Assembly (NCBI GenBank): GCA_964304625.1 | Contig: OZ199840.1 | Location: 7,006,001 to 7,070,000, forward strand | Reading direction: 5' to 3' | Length of the DNA stretch: 64,000 nt | Source of the DNA: Kudoa neothunni | Lineage: Eukaryota; Cnidaria | Shown: piece after piece, positions 22,801 to 33,230 of the stretch | Position numbering within the stretch: the first letter of the stretch is position 1 | How the letters are laid out: each line of letters begins with the position of its first letter | The notes under the pieces: model-generated | Seen by the model: the letters and a program-made list of their open reading frames with translations, nothing else | Databases searched by the model: none | Told to the model about the DNA's origin: nothing | Translations under genes and position numbers: made by a program

Positions 22801-25484
22801 ATAAGGGAATTTGTCTTTACCCAACATTTATTCGTCCATCATGAACATGGTTGCATTTTGAACATAAAATACTGGATTATCTACATTACGCTATTTTTAT
22901 TAATCAAACATAAACTTAAATTGAATAAATAACGAACATGTGTATCGAAAAAAGAAATGTAGGTGCCATTTTGACCAGGCGCTAATCCAGATTTCAAGGT
23001 ATTTTTATCCGAAAATTCTAGAAAAAAGTTGTTATGGATTGCGTTTTCTGGAATTTCGGTTAAACAAAATTTTTTTATTTAGAATCTACATCATTTTCAA
23101 ATAAATTTTAAGGAATCGTTCGGATAACGCGATTTTCGGATAAACGGGGTTCGACTGTATAATGGGAATGAGTTGTCTCTTTCTCTCGCGATCGTAAGGT
23201 GTTCAAATTAGTCACGCACTTTTTTCTTGGTCCCTGAGGGTTTGCGTGAAACCGGTCGCCTATTGTATTCTATGAGTGAAAATTTAATTAATCATGAATA
23301 ATATTTTTTTACAAATAGAAAGATCACTAATAAAAGATTGCTTTTTAAATTTTGAGCATACCTTAAAAAATTAGGTTTGTGTGAAACGTTTATCATAGAA
23401 TGAAAATCTTATTTTTCCTTCTTTATTTTATTATTAAAAAATAATAAGCTAAAATAATATATTTCAAAACAAAAATATCTCAACATAGACATTTGATAAA
23501 CTACAACAATAAGACTACTAAATATTTGTTATGATGGTGATATTTTTACGCTATTCTATCGTAAATCATCTTAGGAATTTCACTTTTATATTAATATATA
23601 CTTTTCAATCAAAAAAATTCGTTTCTGTTTGATGGTATGAGGCGGAATTTTACAGCAAAAATAAGTAATATTGTCAATAAAGACATTTTAGCTGATTTTT
23701 TTGATTAATAATTTGTCAAGTGAAACACCTAAAGCAATAATTAAAACATTTTGGTGTAATTGGTAAGATTAAGACCACATATAAGTTCTATGGGATTAGA
23801 AATGTCGAAAAAATCTCATCCTCGTTATAAAGATCACATATCTAACCCTCCAAGGTTTAACTAACGATTATTAAATGTAACGTTTAGGCCATCTCAAAGG
23901 TCCATTGGAAGATTGGGTTGAAACGTTTGATGGAAAAGTCAAATTGTTGAGACTGGAAACTCATGATGGTTTAATCACAGCAAAGAATGCAGGAGCGGCT
24001 GTTGCTCGAGGGCAAGTGTTGGTTTTTCTTGATTCTCATTGTGAAGCAACTGAAGGATGGCTACAACCATTACTTGATCCCATTGTAGAGGATTACAGAG
24101 TTGTAACAGCTCCAATCATCGATGTTATTAGTACGGACTTTTTTTGTGATAAACTTAATAAAATCGTGTACGTGAATATTTTAATTATGTTGTTCATTAG
24201 AGCACGAAACGTTTGAATATATTCCTGGGTATAGCCGGGTACGTGGGACATTCAGCTGGTTGTTTTATTACAAGGAAAGGAACGAAAAGAAATTTAAAAT
24301 AAAAAAAAACTCTGATAATATTAAGTAACATTCTAAAGAGTGTATGTCTACAATAATTCTCAATAGGTCGCCGGTGATGGCTGGTGGACTTTTTGCGATA
24401 GCCAAAAGATGGTGGCACGAAATAGGCGAATATGATCCTGAATTGTATGTTTGGGGAGGCGAACAATATGAGATCTCATTCAAAGTATTTTTGCGTAATG
24501 TAAAATACGATTCTAGCCGCTCTCTATATATTAGATATGGATGTGTGGAGGAATGTTATTAAATGTACCATGTTCACATGTTGGACATATTTATCGTGGT
24601 CCAGGTTTGATTCGTCAACAACAAAATATAAATTCAAGACATCCGAATTCGTTGATGATTAACTATAAGAGAGTTGCAGAGGTGTGGATGGACGATTACA
24701 AAAATTTCCTTTACATGAATCACAAAGGAATTGCTAATGCTAAGATTGGTGCTGGAATTGAATTTCGCAAACAACTCCGTGATTCCTTACAGTGTAAGAG
24801 TTTTCAATGGTATCTGAAGAATATTGTCGCTGACACCCTGGACACAAGATATGAACCTGATTTAGGATATGGTTCGGTATGTTTCAACAACAAAATTCTT
24901 ATTTTGCAACAATCAACATGTTTCGATATCTATTCTTGTAAATAACAAGTTAAACGTATTTTTTTAGGTGACAAGTTCAGATTCCAACAATCAAATGTGT
25001 ATATGTCCAAACGGTCTTAATCAGCCACTTTCCTATAAGCGTTGTAGTTCTTGTCACAATGTAGTTTACCTTTGCTAGCTTGTATGTATTCTTAATAATT
25101 ATGTTAGATTTGGAGATACACTTGGATCGGGGAATTCAAAGAAGATGAACATTGTTGGGATTATCACCCCAAAGATTCTATAGTTTATAATGTTTTTTGT
25201 CACGAACAGCGGGGAAATCAATATTTTAAATACGATAAAGTATTCTTAAGTATCCTTTTTCCAGAAACGTTAGCAATGATTCATGCTAGGTCTCAAAGCA
25301 AATTCGAGCTGTTTCGACATATGATAAATGTGTCGCTGCTTCAAAAACTGGCTCATCAATCACTGTTCTGTCTTGTAATGAAAATAATCCCAATTACATA
25401 AATAAATGGGAAGTATCACTTGTGGACAATTCGAAGCCTCCCAACTGGTCAAATCTGGCGCTGCATCCACCACGTACACAATAG
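16886..25484 (+). CDS. polypeptide N-acetylgalactosaminyltransferase (GALNT), 9 exons
   Basis: Golgi enzyme that starts mucin-type O-glycosylation by moving GalNAc from UDP-GalNAc to Ser/Thr. Exons: 16886-17232, 17278-17444, 23888-24130, 24201-24324, 24367-24484, 24535-24876, 24968-25060, 25108-25239 and 25290-25484, 1,761 nt, 586 residues, a usual family length. All junctions are GT-AG and keep frame. N-terminus: short cytosolic tail and one membrane helix ([17 protein letters not shown]), so type II. GT-A domain: [34 protein letters not shown] (the D-x-H metal motif), [25 protein letters not shown] (Gal/GalNAc-T motif) and [13 protein letters not shown]-terminus: ricin-type lectin domain with [13 protein letters not shown] and paired cysteines. 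Intron 2 (17445-23887) is 6.4 kb and full of transposons; the others are 42-91 bp. The isoform cannot be named. Confidence 0.93.
17445..19124. other. GALNT intron 2, 5' part
   Basis: Non-coding intron. The block near 18974-19040 (CCGAACC..TTTATCCGAAAAT) looks like a decayed Tigger-type terminus. Nothing else is recognisable. Confidence 0.4.
19125..20184 (-). mobile_element. IS1595/Merlin-like element E with inverted ends, apparently intact
   Basis: About 1,060 bp bounded by inverted repeats of about 32 bp: left GGCTAATTTACCGTCTACGT (19125...), right, reverse complemented, GGCTAATTTACAGTATACGT (...20184). The ends start with GG and match at about 27 of 32 positions. It contains one uninterrupted 303-codon transposase (19194-20105). 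The flanks TGTTTATTT and GCTTTTATT agree at only 6 of 9 positions, so an 8-9-bp target duplication is possible but not convincing. It sits in intron 2 of the GALNT gene, antisense to it. Confidence 0.8.
19194..20105 (-). CDS. IS1595/Merlin-like DDE transposase, full length (303 aa)
   Basis: The only uninterrupted transposase of this type in the window. An N-terminal zinc ribbon uses C43-x-C45 (CNCGG) and C65-x2-C68 (CNQC). The catalytic residues are D152 (VVVQIDETT), D216 ([20 protein letters not shown]) and E252 ([14 protein letters not shown]), the usual D-D-E order of the ISXO2-like domain. The C-terminus (FLYRRKYKG) is present. Unlike copies 1 and 2 it has no intron. The start codon lies 79 bp inside the right terminus. 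It should cut and paste its own element and possibly related ones such as copy D at 14-15 kb. Activity is inferred from intactness only. Confidence 0.88.
   Translation of the reverse strand: MQNFGFETIDRITILDYGYFRNNQQYAINVFENLGYINLNRSCNCGGKLKLISRGDISDKYQLKCNQCEKGISIRNGTTFELSKFPLWKLFLLIVITFQHPTMTYEDLARHLDVSSYSSIFEWKTIVKDIMFLKLNEEFSKIGGNSVVVQIDETTIYIYTRKYDVGRILKNQQFWMIGGIGENNNCFLKLSRYRNRQVLEDIILNNVEAGSTIWTDGWCGYNRLEYLGFVHGIVVHKNNFVSLQGVYTSKIESTRGHSKKYRSITNKHPDTIPSYISDFLYRRKYKGKEISILFKFLLANYNS
20460..21950 (-). pseudogene. piggyBac transposase 1, broken
   Basis: DDD transposase of the piggyBac family. The N-terminal acidic piece is 21950-21765 ([14 protein letters not shown], then [12 protein letters not shown]). 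After stops and a frameshift the core runs 21637-20840: [31 protein letters not shown] (first Asp) and [10 protein letters not shown] (second Asp). A further frameshift precedes [18 protein letters not shown] (third Asp, about 20815-20765). A cysteine-rich C-terminus ([22 protein letters not shown]) reaches about 20460. At least three breaks make it dead. It lies in GALNT intron 2. The piggyBac-type end at 22469-22504 could be its 5' terminus, about 520 bp upstream; the other end was not found. Confidence 0.85.
21960..22460. other. GALNT intron 2, no gene seen
   Basis: Non-coding, between the piggyBac N-terminus and a piggyBac-type end. May be the 5' non-coding part of that piggyBac. Confidence 0.35.
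22469..22504 (-). repeat. piggyBac-type end with palindrome
   Basis: GGGGTCTTTTAGACCCC (22469-22485) followed by AAGTTCGTTAGAAGG and CTAA (a decayed TTAA). Same layout as the ends at 356 and 38665. Confidence 0.5.
22950..23157 (-). mobile_element. Tigger-type MITE fragment
   Basis: The right end, read inward, is CAGTCGAACCCCGTTTATCC with TA at 23158-23159, a classic pogo/Tigger terminus. The inner block GGATAACGCGATTTTCGGAT is shared with the fragment ending at 52099. No coding sequence. The left boundary is uncertain. Confidence 0.55.
23212..23265 (-). repeat. solo Tigger right end, CAATAGG family
   Basis: Ends CCGGTCGCCTATTG then TA. Inside it are CACGCA, a T-run, GGTCCC, then TGCGTG, so the block can fold. 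It is the same family as the right end at 51563. No body is attached. Confidence 0.5.
23270..23887. other. GALNT intron 2, 3' part
   Basis: Non-coding AT-rich sequence running to the acceptor TTTAG at 23883-23887. No gene seen. Confidence 0.45.
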
Positions 25485-25489
25485 TTTTT

Positions 25490-26135
25490 TGAATTTTCAG
25501 ACTTGATTCTTTTTTTTCAAATCAAAATTTTAAATGAAATATTTCACTTTATACATATAAGTATTATATTTATTGTCTTAGCCCTTTCAGTTTTTTGCAT
25601 GACGTTGAAAAATACATCCTCATTGTTGGGGATGCATTCTAATAAATGACTACAAAGGTTATTAAAGTATCACTTCAACCTTTCATCAAAATAACTTTTC
25701 CAATTTTTACTTTAATTATTTTTTATAAATTATCCCTATACAGTTCAACAGGGCTTGTATGTAATGAGTCAGGGAATATAGTCTTATTTCGTGAAATCAC
25801 CATATTTATTACGTAATAGTCTACACACGCAAACGCATCGTTGTTTTTCAAAAAATTCTTTGTATACTTGATTTCGTTGGAAGAAAGTTTGGCGTCTGTG
25901 CGTCTATTTTTAAATTGATTCATTAATTTTCAAGTGTAATAAATCGAGCGAATCGATATTCCATTTGTGATCGAAAAAACTTCCGAATGATTCATTTGAT
26001 GAACTAAGGAATAATTACACGATCGCAAAATATTAAGACAAAAGCTATTCCCATGCAATAAAAAAGTATTTATGTTGTTTCTCATTTGTTCGACTTAAAT
26101 ATCTCAAAAATATTCATGTTATCCAATTTATAATG
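25490..26135. other. GALNT 3' flank, no gene seen
   Basis: A 66-codon frame at 25723-25923 (-) has no recognisable motif or homologous context. It lies just beyond the C-terminal end of the decayed Tigger and may be its 3' tail. Confidence 0.35.
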
Positions 26136-27249
26136 GCTTTAAAAAAATTCTGTAAATTTTGTTGACTTTTAGATTCGTTTATTATACGATTATCCTCCTT
26201 TTCTAAGTTAAAAATAAATTTGGTTTGGGTCGAATTTCGACGTTTTAAGAATCTAAATAGATCTTTGTAATATTCCAGAGCTTGACCAATTGAAATAGAT
26301 GGAGCCGAAATTTCCGGTTAATCTTCATCGGATGGGGTTTCGTCATCAGCTTAATTATTTTTTATAAACATAAGTTAAAAACCATTTTACTGCGGATTTA
26401 CAAATAATTGTTTTTCCAATCTCCATACCCTTAGGACTTTCTAGGTCAATAATTTCATGAGTGATGTTATTTGGGATAATAGAGTTATCTAATCCCCCTT
26501 CACAGTCAAAAAAATGATTTTTGGAACAAGTTGTTATTGTCCCCTTCTTTATCTTCTTTCATGCCATTCAAAATTGTTCCCATAATAATGTCAAGTATAT
26601 CGATAGTCATAGGGTTGAGAATATTGGCCTTCAATTGATTTAATAACCTTTTGGATACAAATTCTTTAAAATAAAGGTTGTGTCTATTTTTCCGGACGCG
26701 ATTTTTCTTCTAGAATAATAATTCCATCATCACCATCTTTTTTCCAAAAAATATCTGTTATAAATGCAGAATATAAATTTAGTTTCATTAGTTCAAGGAC
26801 GTACTTTAACATAGCTAATTGTTATCAATAGAATCCAAATAAAACCAAGATGTTGTATTACTATTTTATCCATTTACTTTTTACGATTCTTACAATAAGA
26901 TAAATATTTCCACGGAATGATTTATAAATCATTAAAATTTAATAAAATATTGAATTTTCTACTTTTTAATTTGTAAACAATTGGTACTGTGTAACTTCGT
27001 ATAAACTTACATTTGAATCCTATATATCGATTTTGTTATATTATCATCATTATAATAAAAAAATTCACTGCCAAAATCTATAACTGTTTGTAATACACCT
27101 TTTGGTATACTTCTCGAATTCATTACTGTTGGGGACTTTATTCCTATAATTTTGTGAATTTCGCAACAGATGACATTTACATAACTATTAAAGATGGATT
27201 ATTTAACTGTAGAATCATTTACAATATCTAAGATTTCCATATCAGTTAT

Positions 27250-27564
27250 TTATGTCATTATCTCGAACTGTTTTTTGTATATCCACCCGCTCCGTTCATG
27301 ATTCCTCAGTAACGAAATGTTAAACAAAATTTTCCCAAACACTTTCATTACATTTGGATCTGAAATATCTTGAATGTTTCTGATAATAGATTCAGACGTT
27401 AATTCGGACTCGATTATGTTGATATATAAACAGTAGAAAAACTGAGCTACCTTATTCAAAGAATCACCATTGAAAATGAGCAAGAATAATTCATCAAAAA
27501 TCTTTGTTAATAATTCATGTTGAGTCTCCCTTTGTTCAAACCTCAGTGATGCTATTTTTTGCAA
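27250..27564 (-). CDS. unrecognised coding-like segment inside long-TIR element
   Basis: 104 codons, hydrophobic-helical in character (ELLTKIFDELFLLIFNGD, VMKVFGKILFNISLLRNHER), perhaps helical-repeat-like; I do not recognise it. Downstream on the same strand, after a possible 38-bp intron, is another coding-like piece (IKSPTVMNSRSIPKGVLQ) ending at a good donor, ATGTAAGT, near 27015. It could be an exon of a captured host gene or the element's own protein. No transposase motif is visible. Confidence 0.4.
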   Translation of the reverse strand: MQKIASLRFEQRETQHELLTKIFDELFLLIFNGDSLNKVAQFFYCLYINIIESELTSESIIRNIQDISDPNVMKVFGKILFNISLLRNHERSGWIYKKQFEIMT

Positions 27565-28034
27565 AGAATTTAAGCATCAAATATCGATTAAATGTAGAAT
27601 TCGGAGCAGATCATTGACTCGAAATTTATGTAATAGCTGGCTACACACAACACATGATTCTAAATATGTATATCTTTGATCATTTGAATAAATGATATGT
27701 AATATTTCTTATTCTACGTCATATTACATATTTTTTGTCATATAAATCCATATTCATTTTCTTTCTAATAGAGATAATATGTCTACATGATAACTTTATA
27801 CTTAATTAGAAGCCACATGTGCAACTATGGAATATGATTCGATTTAATTATCTATTTTAACTTACATAATATTGTGTGCATATAACGTTAATGATGTGTT
27901 GTGTCTTATGTTAACGTCTGAGTTTAATTTTTCAACAGTTTGTGTTGTTAACTCTCTAACTACTTTACCCTCCCTCCCACTCAGTCCTCATACTTGATAC
28001 ATAAACTAGCAAACCCATTGCAGAACTTCGATTG

Positions 28035-28200
28035 TTTAAAATTTTATGGAATATCCGACCAAGTAACCAAAGTGCTCCCGATTGTAGTACGTATCCATTG
28101 ATTCTTTAGCCTTTACAAAGTTCAGGAATGTATCACCAACCTCTAGATCTGGTATAATATCTTGGCATAAATAGCGTTTGGTCAGACTCTCCTCCCATAA
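28035..28200 (-). CDS. unrecognised coding-like segment upstream in the same element
   Basis: A minus-strand frame reads LTKRYLCQDIIPDLEVGD, then TFLNFVKAKESMDTYYNR and EHFGYLVGYSIKF before a stop at about 28035. The composition looks like real protein and unlike the AT-rich surroundings, but no family is recognised. It is upstream of, and in the same orientation as, the 27250-27564 piece, so the two may belong to one interrupted gene. Confidence 0.35.
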
Positions 28201-29599
28201 TGATTGAACTCGGTACTATCCACGTTACAGTTGTATTTTAAAGGTCATTTTACTCGTTTATGGCGTTATACTACACACAGTTAGCTTTGTTAGAAAAATA
28301 TACACTGATTCATCGAAAACTTAAAGTATTTTGTATTGATACTTAACGATAATTAAGAATATTCTCGATGCATTTGGATGCCTAACTATCAACTAAGAAA
28401 TAAATGAAACTGAATTTATATTCTGCATTTATAACGGATATTTTTTAGAAAAAATGATAATGATTGAATTATTATTCAAGAAAAAAAAATCGCGTCCGGC
28501 AAAATGGACACTGCCTAAAATAAATCCTAAAATTTGGGGAAATTTATTGATCTAAAGGTTAGGGAAAACTGTTTGTGTCTTTAAAAATGTAACAAATTTT
28601 ATATTTTGTAGTATAAAAATTGGATGGAACGTGAAATTATTCAAATAATATTAATTTTTCTTTTTTTTCTTGTCAATCAAGTTTTTATTGTGGTTAATAT
28701 ATTGAATGAATAAGAATAAAGTAATTAAAGCCTCCTCGTTCGAATTCATTCAACGCAGAAGACAACTCTTTGAAACATCTCGGCTTAACATATTTTCCAG
28801 TTTCGAGAAAGGAGGTAATTTTTGGTCAATGATTGGACAACCAAGAATAATTGTTTAAAGATTCTTAGTCAGTTTCATCCCTATGATATCTTATTCCGTT
28901 CACAACTATGTAGCCTCTATCCAAAAATAAAATCAAAAAAATTATAAACTTTTACTTCGCCAAAGAAAGAGTCTTGTCTCATTTATGTTAAAAACATTCT
29001 CAGGCCACCACTTCTCGAGAATATTATGAAGTTTCTTCTTCCATTCTATGACTGTTTCGACAGGAACACTTCCAACCTCACTATGAAAAGTAATGAATTT
29101 TAGATTAAACCTGCTTTAGAATCCTTGAAACAATCAACGGTTAATACGATCGCTATTATTGTCGTTTTCCTTTGAAGTAAGTCTTCTCGTCATCGCATTG
29201 ACTATCAAAGCTAAAAATCCGCCCTTTTCCCTTATTTCCAGTTCCCACTTATAAAATTTATTATCAATATCATTATTGAGGTCCTTTCATATGGTTTTTA
29301 GAGAATTGTTCAAAAGTCTTAAACTTCCTAAGTTCAAAATTATCTCTCATTAATATCTCATCCAATATTGGCATTCTTTTTAGGCCACACGTACCCATAA
29401 TCACGTGCATAAGATCTCTAACTCGCATACTAAATCATAATGTTGAGTTATTTCATATATCATCTGAAGGTTTTTATGATTTCGCGTTTTATTAGATTCT
29501 ATTGTTTCCTCGATTACTTAAGCAGCATCTAAAATGTATTTTCGGGTATAATTCCCATTAAGTAGAATCACTGTATACATACCAGCCATGTTTTATATT

Positions 29600-31070
29600 T
29601 ATTTTGTTTAAAGTAAAGTAAATTTTTTTATGTTTATTCAATTGATAACTAAGGGCATTTTCCTCATTATAAATGAGAATTAGAAAATTCAAATTTAGTT
29701 TAATGTAAAAAATGTAGCGATTACGTACGACCCCTGTTGCATTGTATTTCTCTTTTTGGCGGCTATACACGGTTTAACTCAAGTCTGACGGTAAAAATCC
29801 TCGTATCGTCCATGGACGGTTATAAAGATAACTATTTATTAAAAATATAAAATCGATTATTTTATCTAAGTTTTTGAGTGTAACATCCACATCACAATTA
29901 ATCTACTTAAGTCGTTAATTTCGGCTTAATCAATTAATTAAAAAAATTGTTTTAACGTTTAATTCGAGTTTTGTCGAATGTCAACTGCTGGCGGGTTGAT
30001 AAATAAATTAACTTTGACCTCCAATATAAAAACGATATTTGCCTACCATATACTCAGATATAGTAGTTTGATGAATGTTGTTTTAGGATACGTTTATATT
30101 AGAAGCGTCATACCTTGAATCGTCAAAATTTCATTCATTAATACAACACAACCATTTATACCAACTTACAAGGAAAACAAATATTTAAAGAAGGATACCT
30201 CCCTAATCACTTATCTTTAAAACACAACAAAGGAAATAAAAAGAATAAATTTTTTATCTGTATGCAAGCACTAGAATTGACATCAAAATTGCTGCAATAG
30301 ATAGCCACAATAATATAATAATATCCGATGTCGGAACATATTAAGATTGCCGAAAAATATATTAAAAAGTCATTCACAATATCCAGTTTGTAGATTATTG
30401 GCAGATGGGTATCATTATGACGGTAAACTATCGGGAAAGTTGGAAAATATATAAACAGGATTGGTAAAAAAATATGCGCAAATAGTTATCACTCCAGACG
30501 AAATGTTCTGATAAAATACTATGTTATTATATTTTGAGTTGGTGATCAGATTAGCTAAATTTTTATTTTACAGCAATATAACAACAGAAATTTAATTTTA
30601 ATCAAATAGTGTAATTTTTTTAAAGAGAACTCAACGGGTGGGTAGTAGATGTGATGAATATTGCGCTCAAGTAATCCTCTTAAGTTTAGTTAATTGTGAT
30701 CCATAGATTTATTAGGTCCAAAATAATTTAAAATATTAGCTGCTAATGTGGTTGCTAATAGAATACAATTATATTTATTTATTTGAATGTGGCAAAAACT
30801 GATTGTAAGAACTTTTTGGTTAATTGAAAGACCGCGTCTATAGAAAGTAATTCTCGCTAATTAAGGTCGTGCCGCATTTGACACTTTACTAGATTGTTAA
30901 AATTGTCCTCTGCTAAAATAAAACCCATCCTTCCATCCTATTAGATTTATTGATTCAACCTCAGATATCAACTTATATATACGATCTTAAGCAATATTAT
31001 TATATAAAAGCTGGTAGCCGTTTAGTTGATTGACCTCGTCGTATAGGTTTGAGAATATTTGATTCTGTTA
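29600..31070. other. no gene seen
   Basis: About 1.5 kb of AT-rich sequence. The frame at 29558-29770 (-) has no motif. The last part is presumably the promoter region of the CNTD1 gene. Confidence 0.45.
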
Positions 31071-31075
31071 AATAA

Positions 31076-32928
31076 ATGAAGACTACCGGTATTGACAGCT
31101 ATCTCCTTAAGATGATAACATTAACTTGTTCGCGTAGATCTCAAAGAGTTGGATCCCCCTGTGCAAGATGCAGATTCAAGCGCCAGAAATATACTGTACA
31201 ACTATTACAAACTTCCGTTCGAATATCGATGCAACTATGAAAATTCGCTAATCTTACGTGAACAAATACTGTATATGAAAGAGAAATCAATTTATCGAGA
31301 AAATTCAGTGCTTGAAAATATCTATATGGTGGACTATGACAACTTTGCAGAACAGATTTTTCTGTTGTGTGCTGAATTCAATCTGTCCCACGAATGCAAA
31401 TACAATGCATATGAGTTGTTTAAAAGGTGATGGTAGCAGCAATAATTTGCGTATACTGATAGTTGATTAGGTTTTTGTGTATCCATATTTTACAATTGAT
31501 TAAAGCATTGAAGTAGATATGGTTGAAATGTTGATTACAGGGTTATATATTTTATAGAACGCCGGAACATGAGCGATCCGAAGTAGACGATTACTGGGCA
31601 TACATCAATGGAAAATTGAAGGAACAACTGTTGCTACGAACTTTAAGTTGTGTACAAATTGCATCGAAGATGACTAATCGTAACGAAGTAAATTGATTTT
31701 ATCCAATATTTACACAAAACACTTATTCCAATTTGTACTCAAGTGCATCTCAAATGAGACAATACATTCTTTCTTGAACCGAACCAACACACCTTTCACA
31801 ATAGATGCTATAGCTAAATCGGAGCTTAGAGTTTTCAGTACAGTTGGGTTTAGAGCTGTAAAAGATGACAGCCTTTTCTCAAATTTCGAGTGCCATATGC
31901 TGGTTGTAGGTAAACAATTAAACTCTTCCATTGGTGGGAAAAATGTAATTTGTCCAGCTCGCCATTTATTAGAGTAGCGTTGTTGCTTAAACGTGCCAGT
32001 AGAAAAATTTGAATAGGCCTAATTTCGATTCTTAAATAGCATCGTAAACGCAATAATTTTTCAATCAGTTACTACAGCTAAAAAATCAGTAATTATTATC
32101 AACAAAGTTTTAACTTGTGTTGTTCAATTATTTATCTCTATTATCATTTGTGTGATTTTATTATTTAAATTTAATAACCTATAAAATTATTCATTTTAAA
32201 GTTTCAAACTAAAATATTCGTCCTACATCATCCTTTTTTATTAAATAGAGTTTTTTTATAAATAGTTAAATGAAACGGTTACAAAATTCAACTAGAAAAT
32301 ATAAACTGGGATCGTTCCATAATCAAGTTTTGTAATGTTGTGTTAATTTTTAATACTAACTTTAAAAAATTTTCTTATCAAAGCAGCATTAAACCTGAAA
32401 AATCTTTGGATAGAAAACATTCGCATTTTCCCACTGCTGCTCTTCTTAGTTTTTTGAAAAAATAACGATAATTTAGAACAAAACGTTGAAGCGCTGAATC
32501 TGGATAGATTGTATGACGTAGCGCTAAAAGTTTTAGATATTGTACAAATTCATTGGAGTGTCATATTGAAAAGTTTCTTGGCATGCCTCGAGGGAATCTA
32601 CGGTAGCCAACTCACCACCGACCAACAACGGCTCCAACTTCTCAACCACTATAATAACGAATGCTTGTCTAATTTGGAAGAGGCCAACTTTAAGCAGCTT
32701 GTCAAAAAATACACCAAAAATAATCATTTTGTCATTAGCTGTGGTGTTATTGCAGCTGCTGTCTATCTTATGGAGAGGGAATTTACCGAAAGGGTTTTGC
32801 AGCATTAATTTCCTATGTTAATATTGCCTTAGGTTGTTCGGGCACTAGCCTCACACATCGATGTTGGCGTAGAAGCAGTCGCTATAGCAACCACTTACAT
32901 CGTCATGTTTGTACATAACGGAGCCTAG
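31076..32928 (+). CDS. CNTD1: cyclin N-terminal domain-containing protein 1 (CNTD1/COSA-1), 6 exons
   Basis: Cyclin-like protein that in mammals and worms (COSA-1) marks designated crossover sites in meiotic prophase and promotes their maturation. Exons: 31076-31088, 31138-31426, 31558-31687, 31744-31909, 32477-32793 and 32833-32928, 1,011 nt, 336 residues (human about 330). All introns are GT-AG; two are 39 and 49 bp. Diagnostic stretches: LLLRTLSCVQIASKMTNRNE (human LRLVSCVQLASKLSFRN), DAIAKSELRVFSTVGFR (ESELDVLKSLNFR), CGVIAAAVYLMERE (VGIIAASAF) and the tail HIDVGVEAVAIATTYIVMF. The first exon codes for only four residues plus one base (MKTT|D), chosen because no other in-frame start exists after an upstream stop. 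It converges with PTRH2. Confidence 0.85.
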
Positions 32929-33230
32929 CAAGCCCATCCGTCCACCTAACAGCACACTCATATAATGAATTTAATTCATCAACTAACCGCATGAATGAAT
33001 TAACTATTACTAAGCTTGAATTTCAGTTTCTTGTTTATCTCAAAACTCGCGGGCGCTCTTATAATATAAAGTTACAATTTATTAACTTGACTCAGAATGG
33101 ATCGACATTCTAATAATAAGTTGGAAACAATTTTGAGAGAGATGAGCATACAAATAAGTATTGAAAAATTATATAACATAAAATAATCCATATTGTAGCA
33201 AACATTTTTCGAGTAGAGGAAATAAATCTT

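Larger units (their letters stand above)
26676..28515. mobile_element. unclassified long-TIR element, 1,840 bp, perfect 9-bp TSD
   Basis: A perfect 9-bp direct repeat TAAAATAAA flanks the element (26667-26675, 28516-28524). The ends are inverted repeats of about 110 bp at roughly 85% identity: left GGTTGTGTCTATTTTTCCGG, right (reverse complement) GGCAGTGTCCATTTTGCCGG, both continuing ACGCGATTTTT and on to about 26788 and 28404. A 9-bp duplication with GG-starting ends suits Merlin or Mutator elements, but no transposase of either type is recognisable inside. The interior has minus-strand coding-like pieces at 28200-28035, 27564-27250 and about 27170-27000. It interrupts Tigger C and is therefore younger than that element. 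Confidence 0.75.
26140..29400 (-). mobile_element. decayed Tigger/pogo element C, split by another element
   Basis: Minus-strand Tigger pieces in the expected order. Helix-turn-helix region 29400-29105 (YKWELEIREKGG...). ITFHSEVGSVPVETVIEW then VFNINETRLFLW (first Asp) at 29105-28945. TIILGCPIIDQKLPPFLE and GKYVKPRCFKELSSALNE at 28855-28736. After a 1.84-kb interruption, the acidic stretch DDETPSDED and C-terminal tail IGQALEYYKDLFRFLKR...QQNLQNFFKAI lie at 26350-26140. The part with the second and third Asp is missing. Multiple stops and frameshifts show an old, dead copy. Termini not identified. Confidence 0.65.

Noticed and set aside
23147-23160. tRNA B-box-like GGTTCGACT
   Set aside because: Part of a Tigger terminus; no A box or cloverleaf nearby.
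27250-27564. Exon of a host tubulin-folding or HEAT-repeat gene
   Set aside because: Helical character alone is not enough; no signature motif, and the segment lies inside an element with clean ends.
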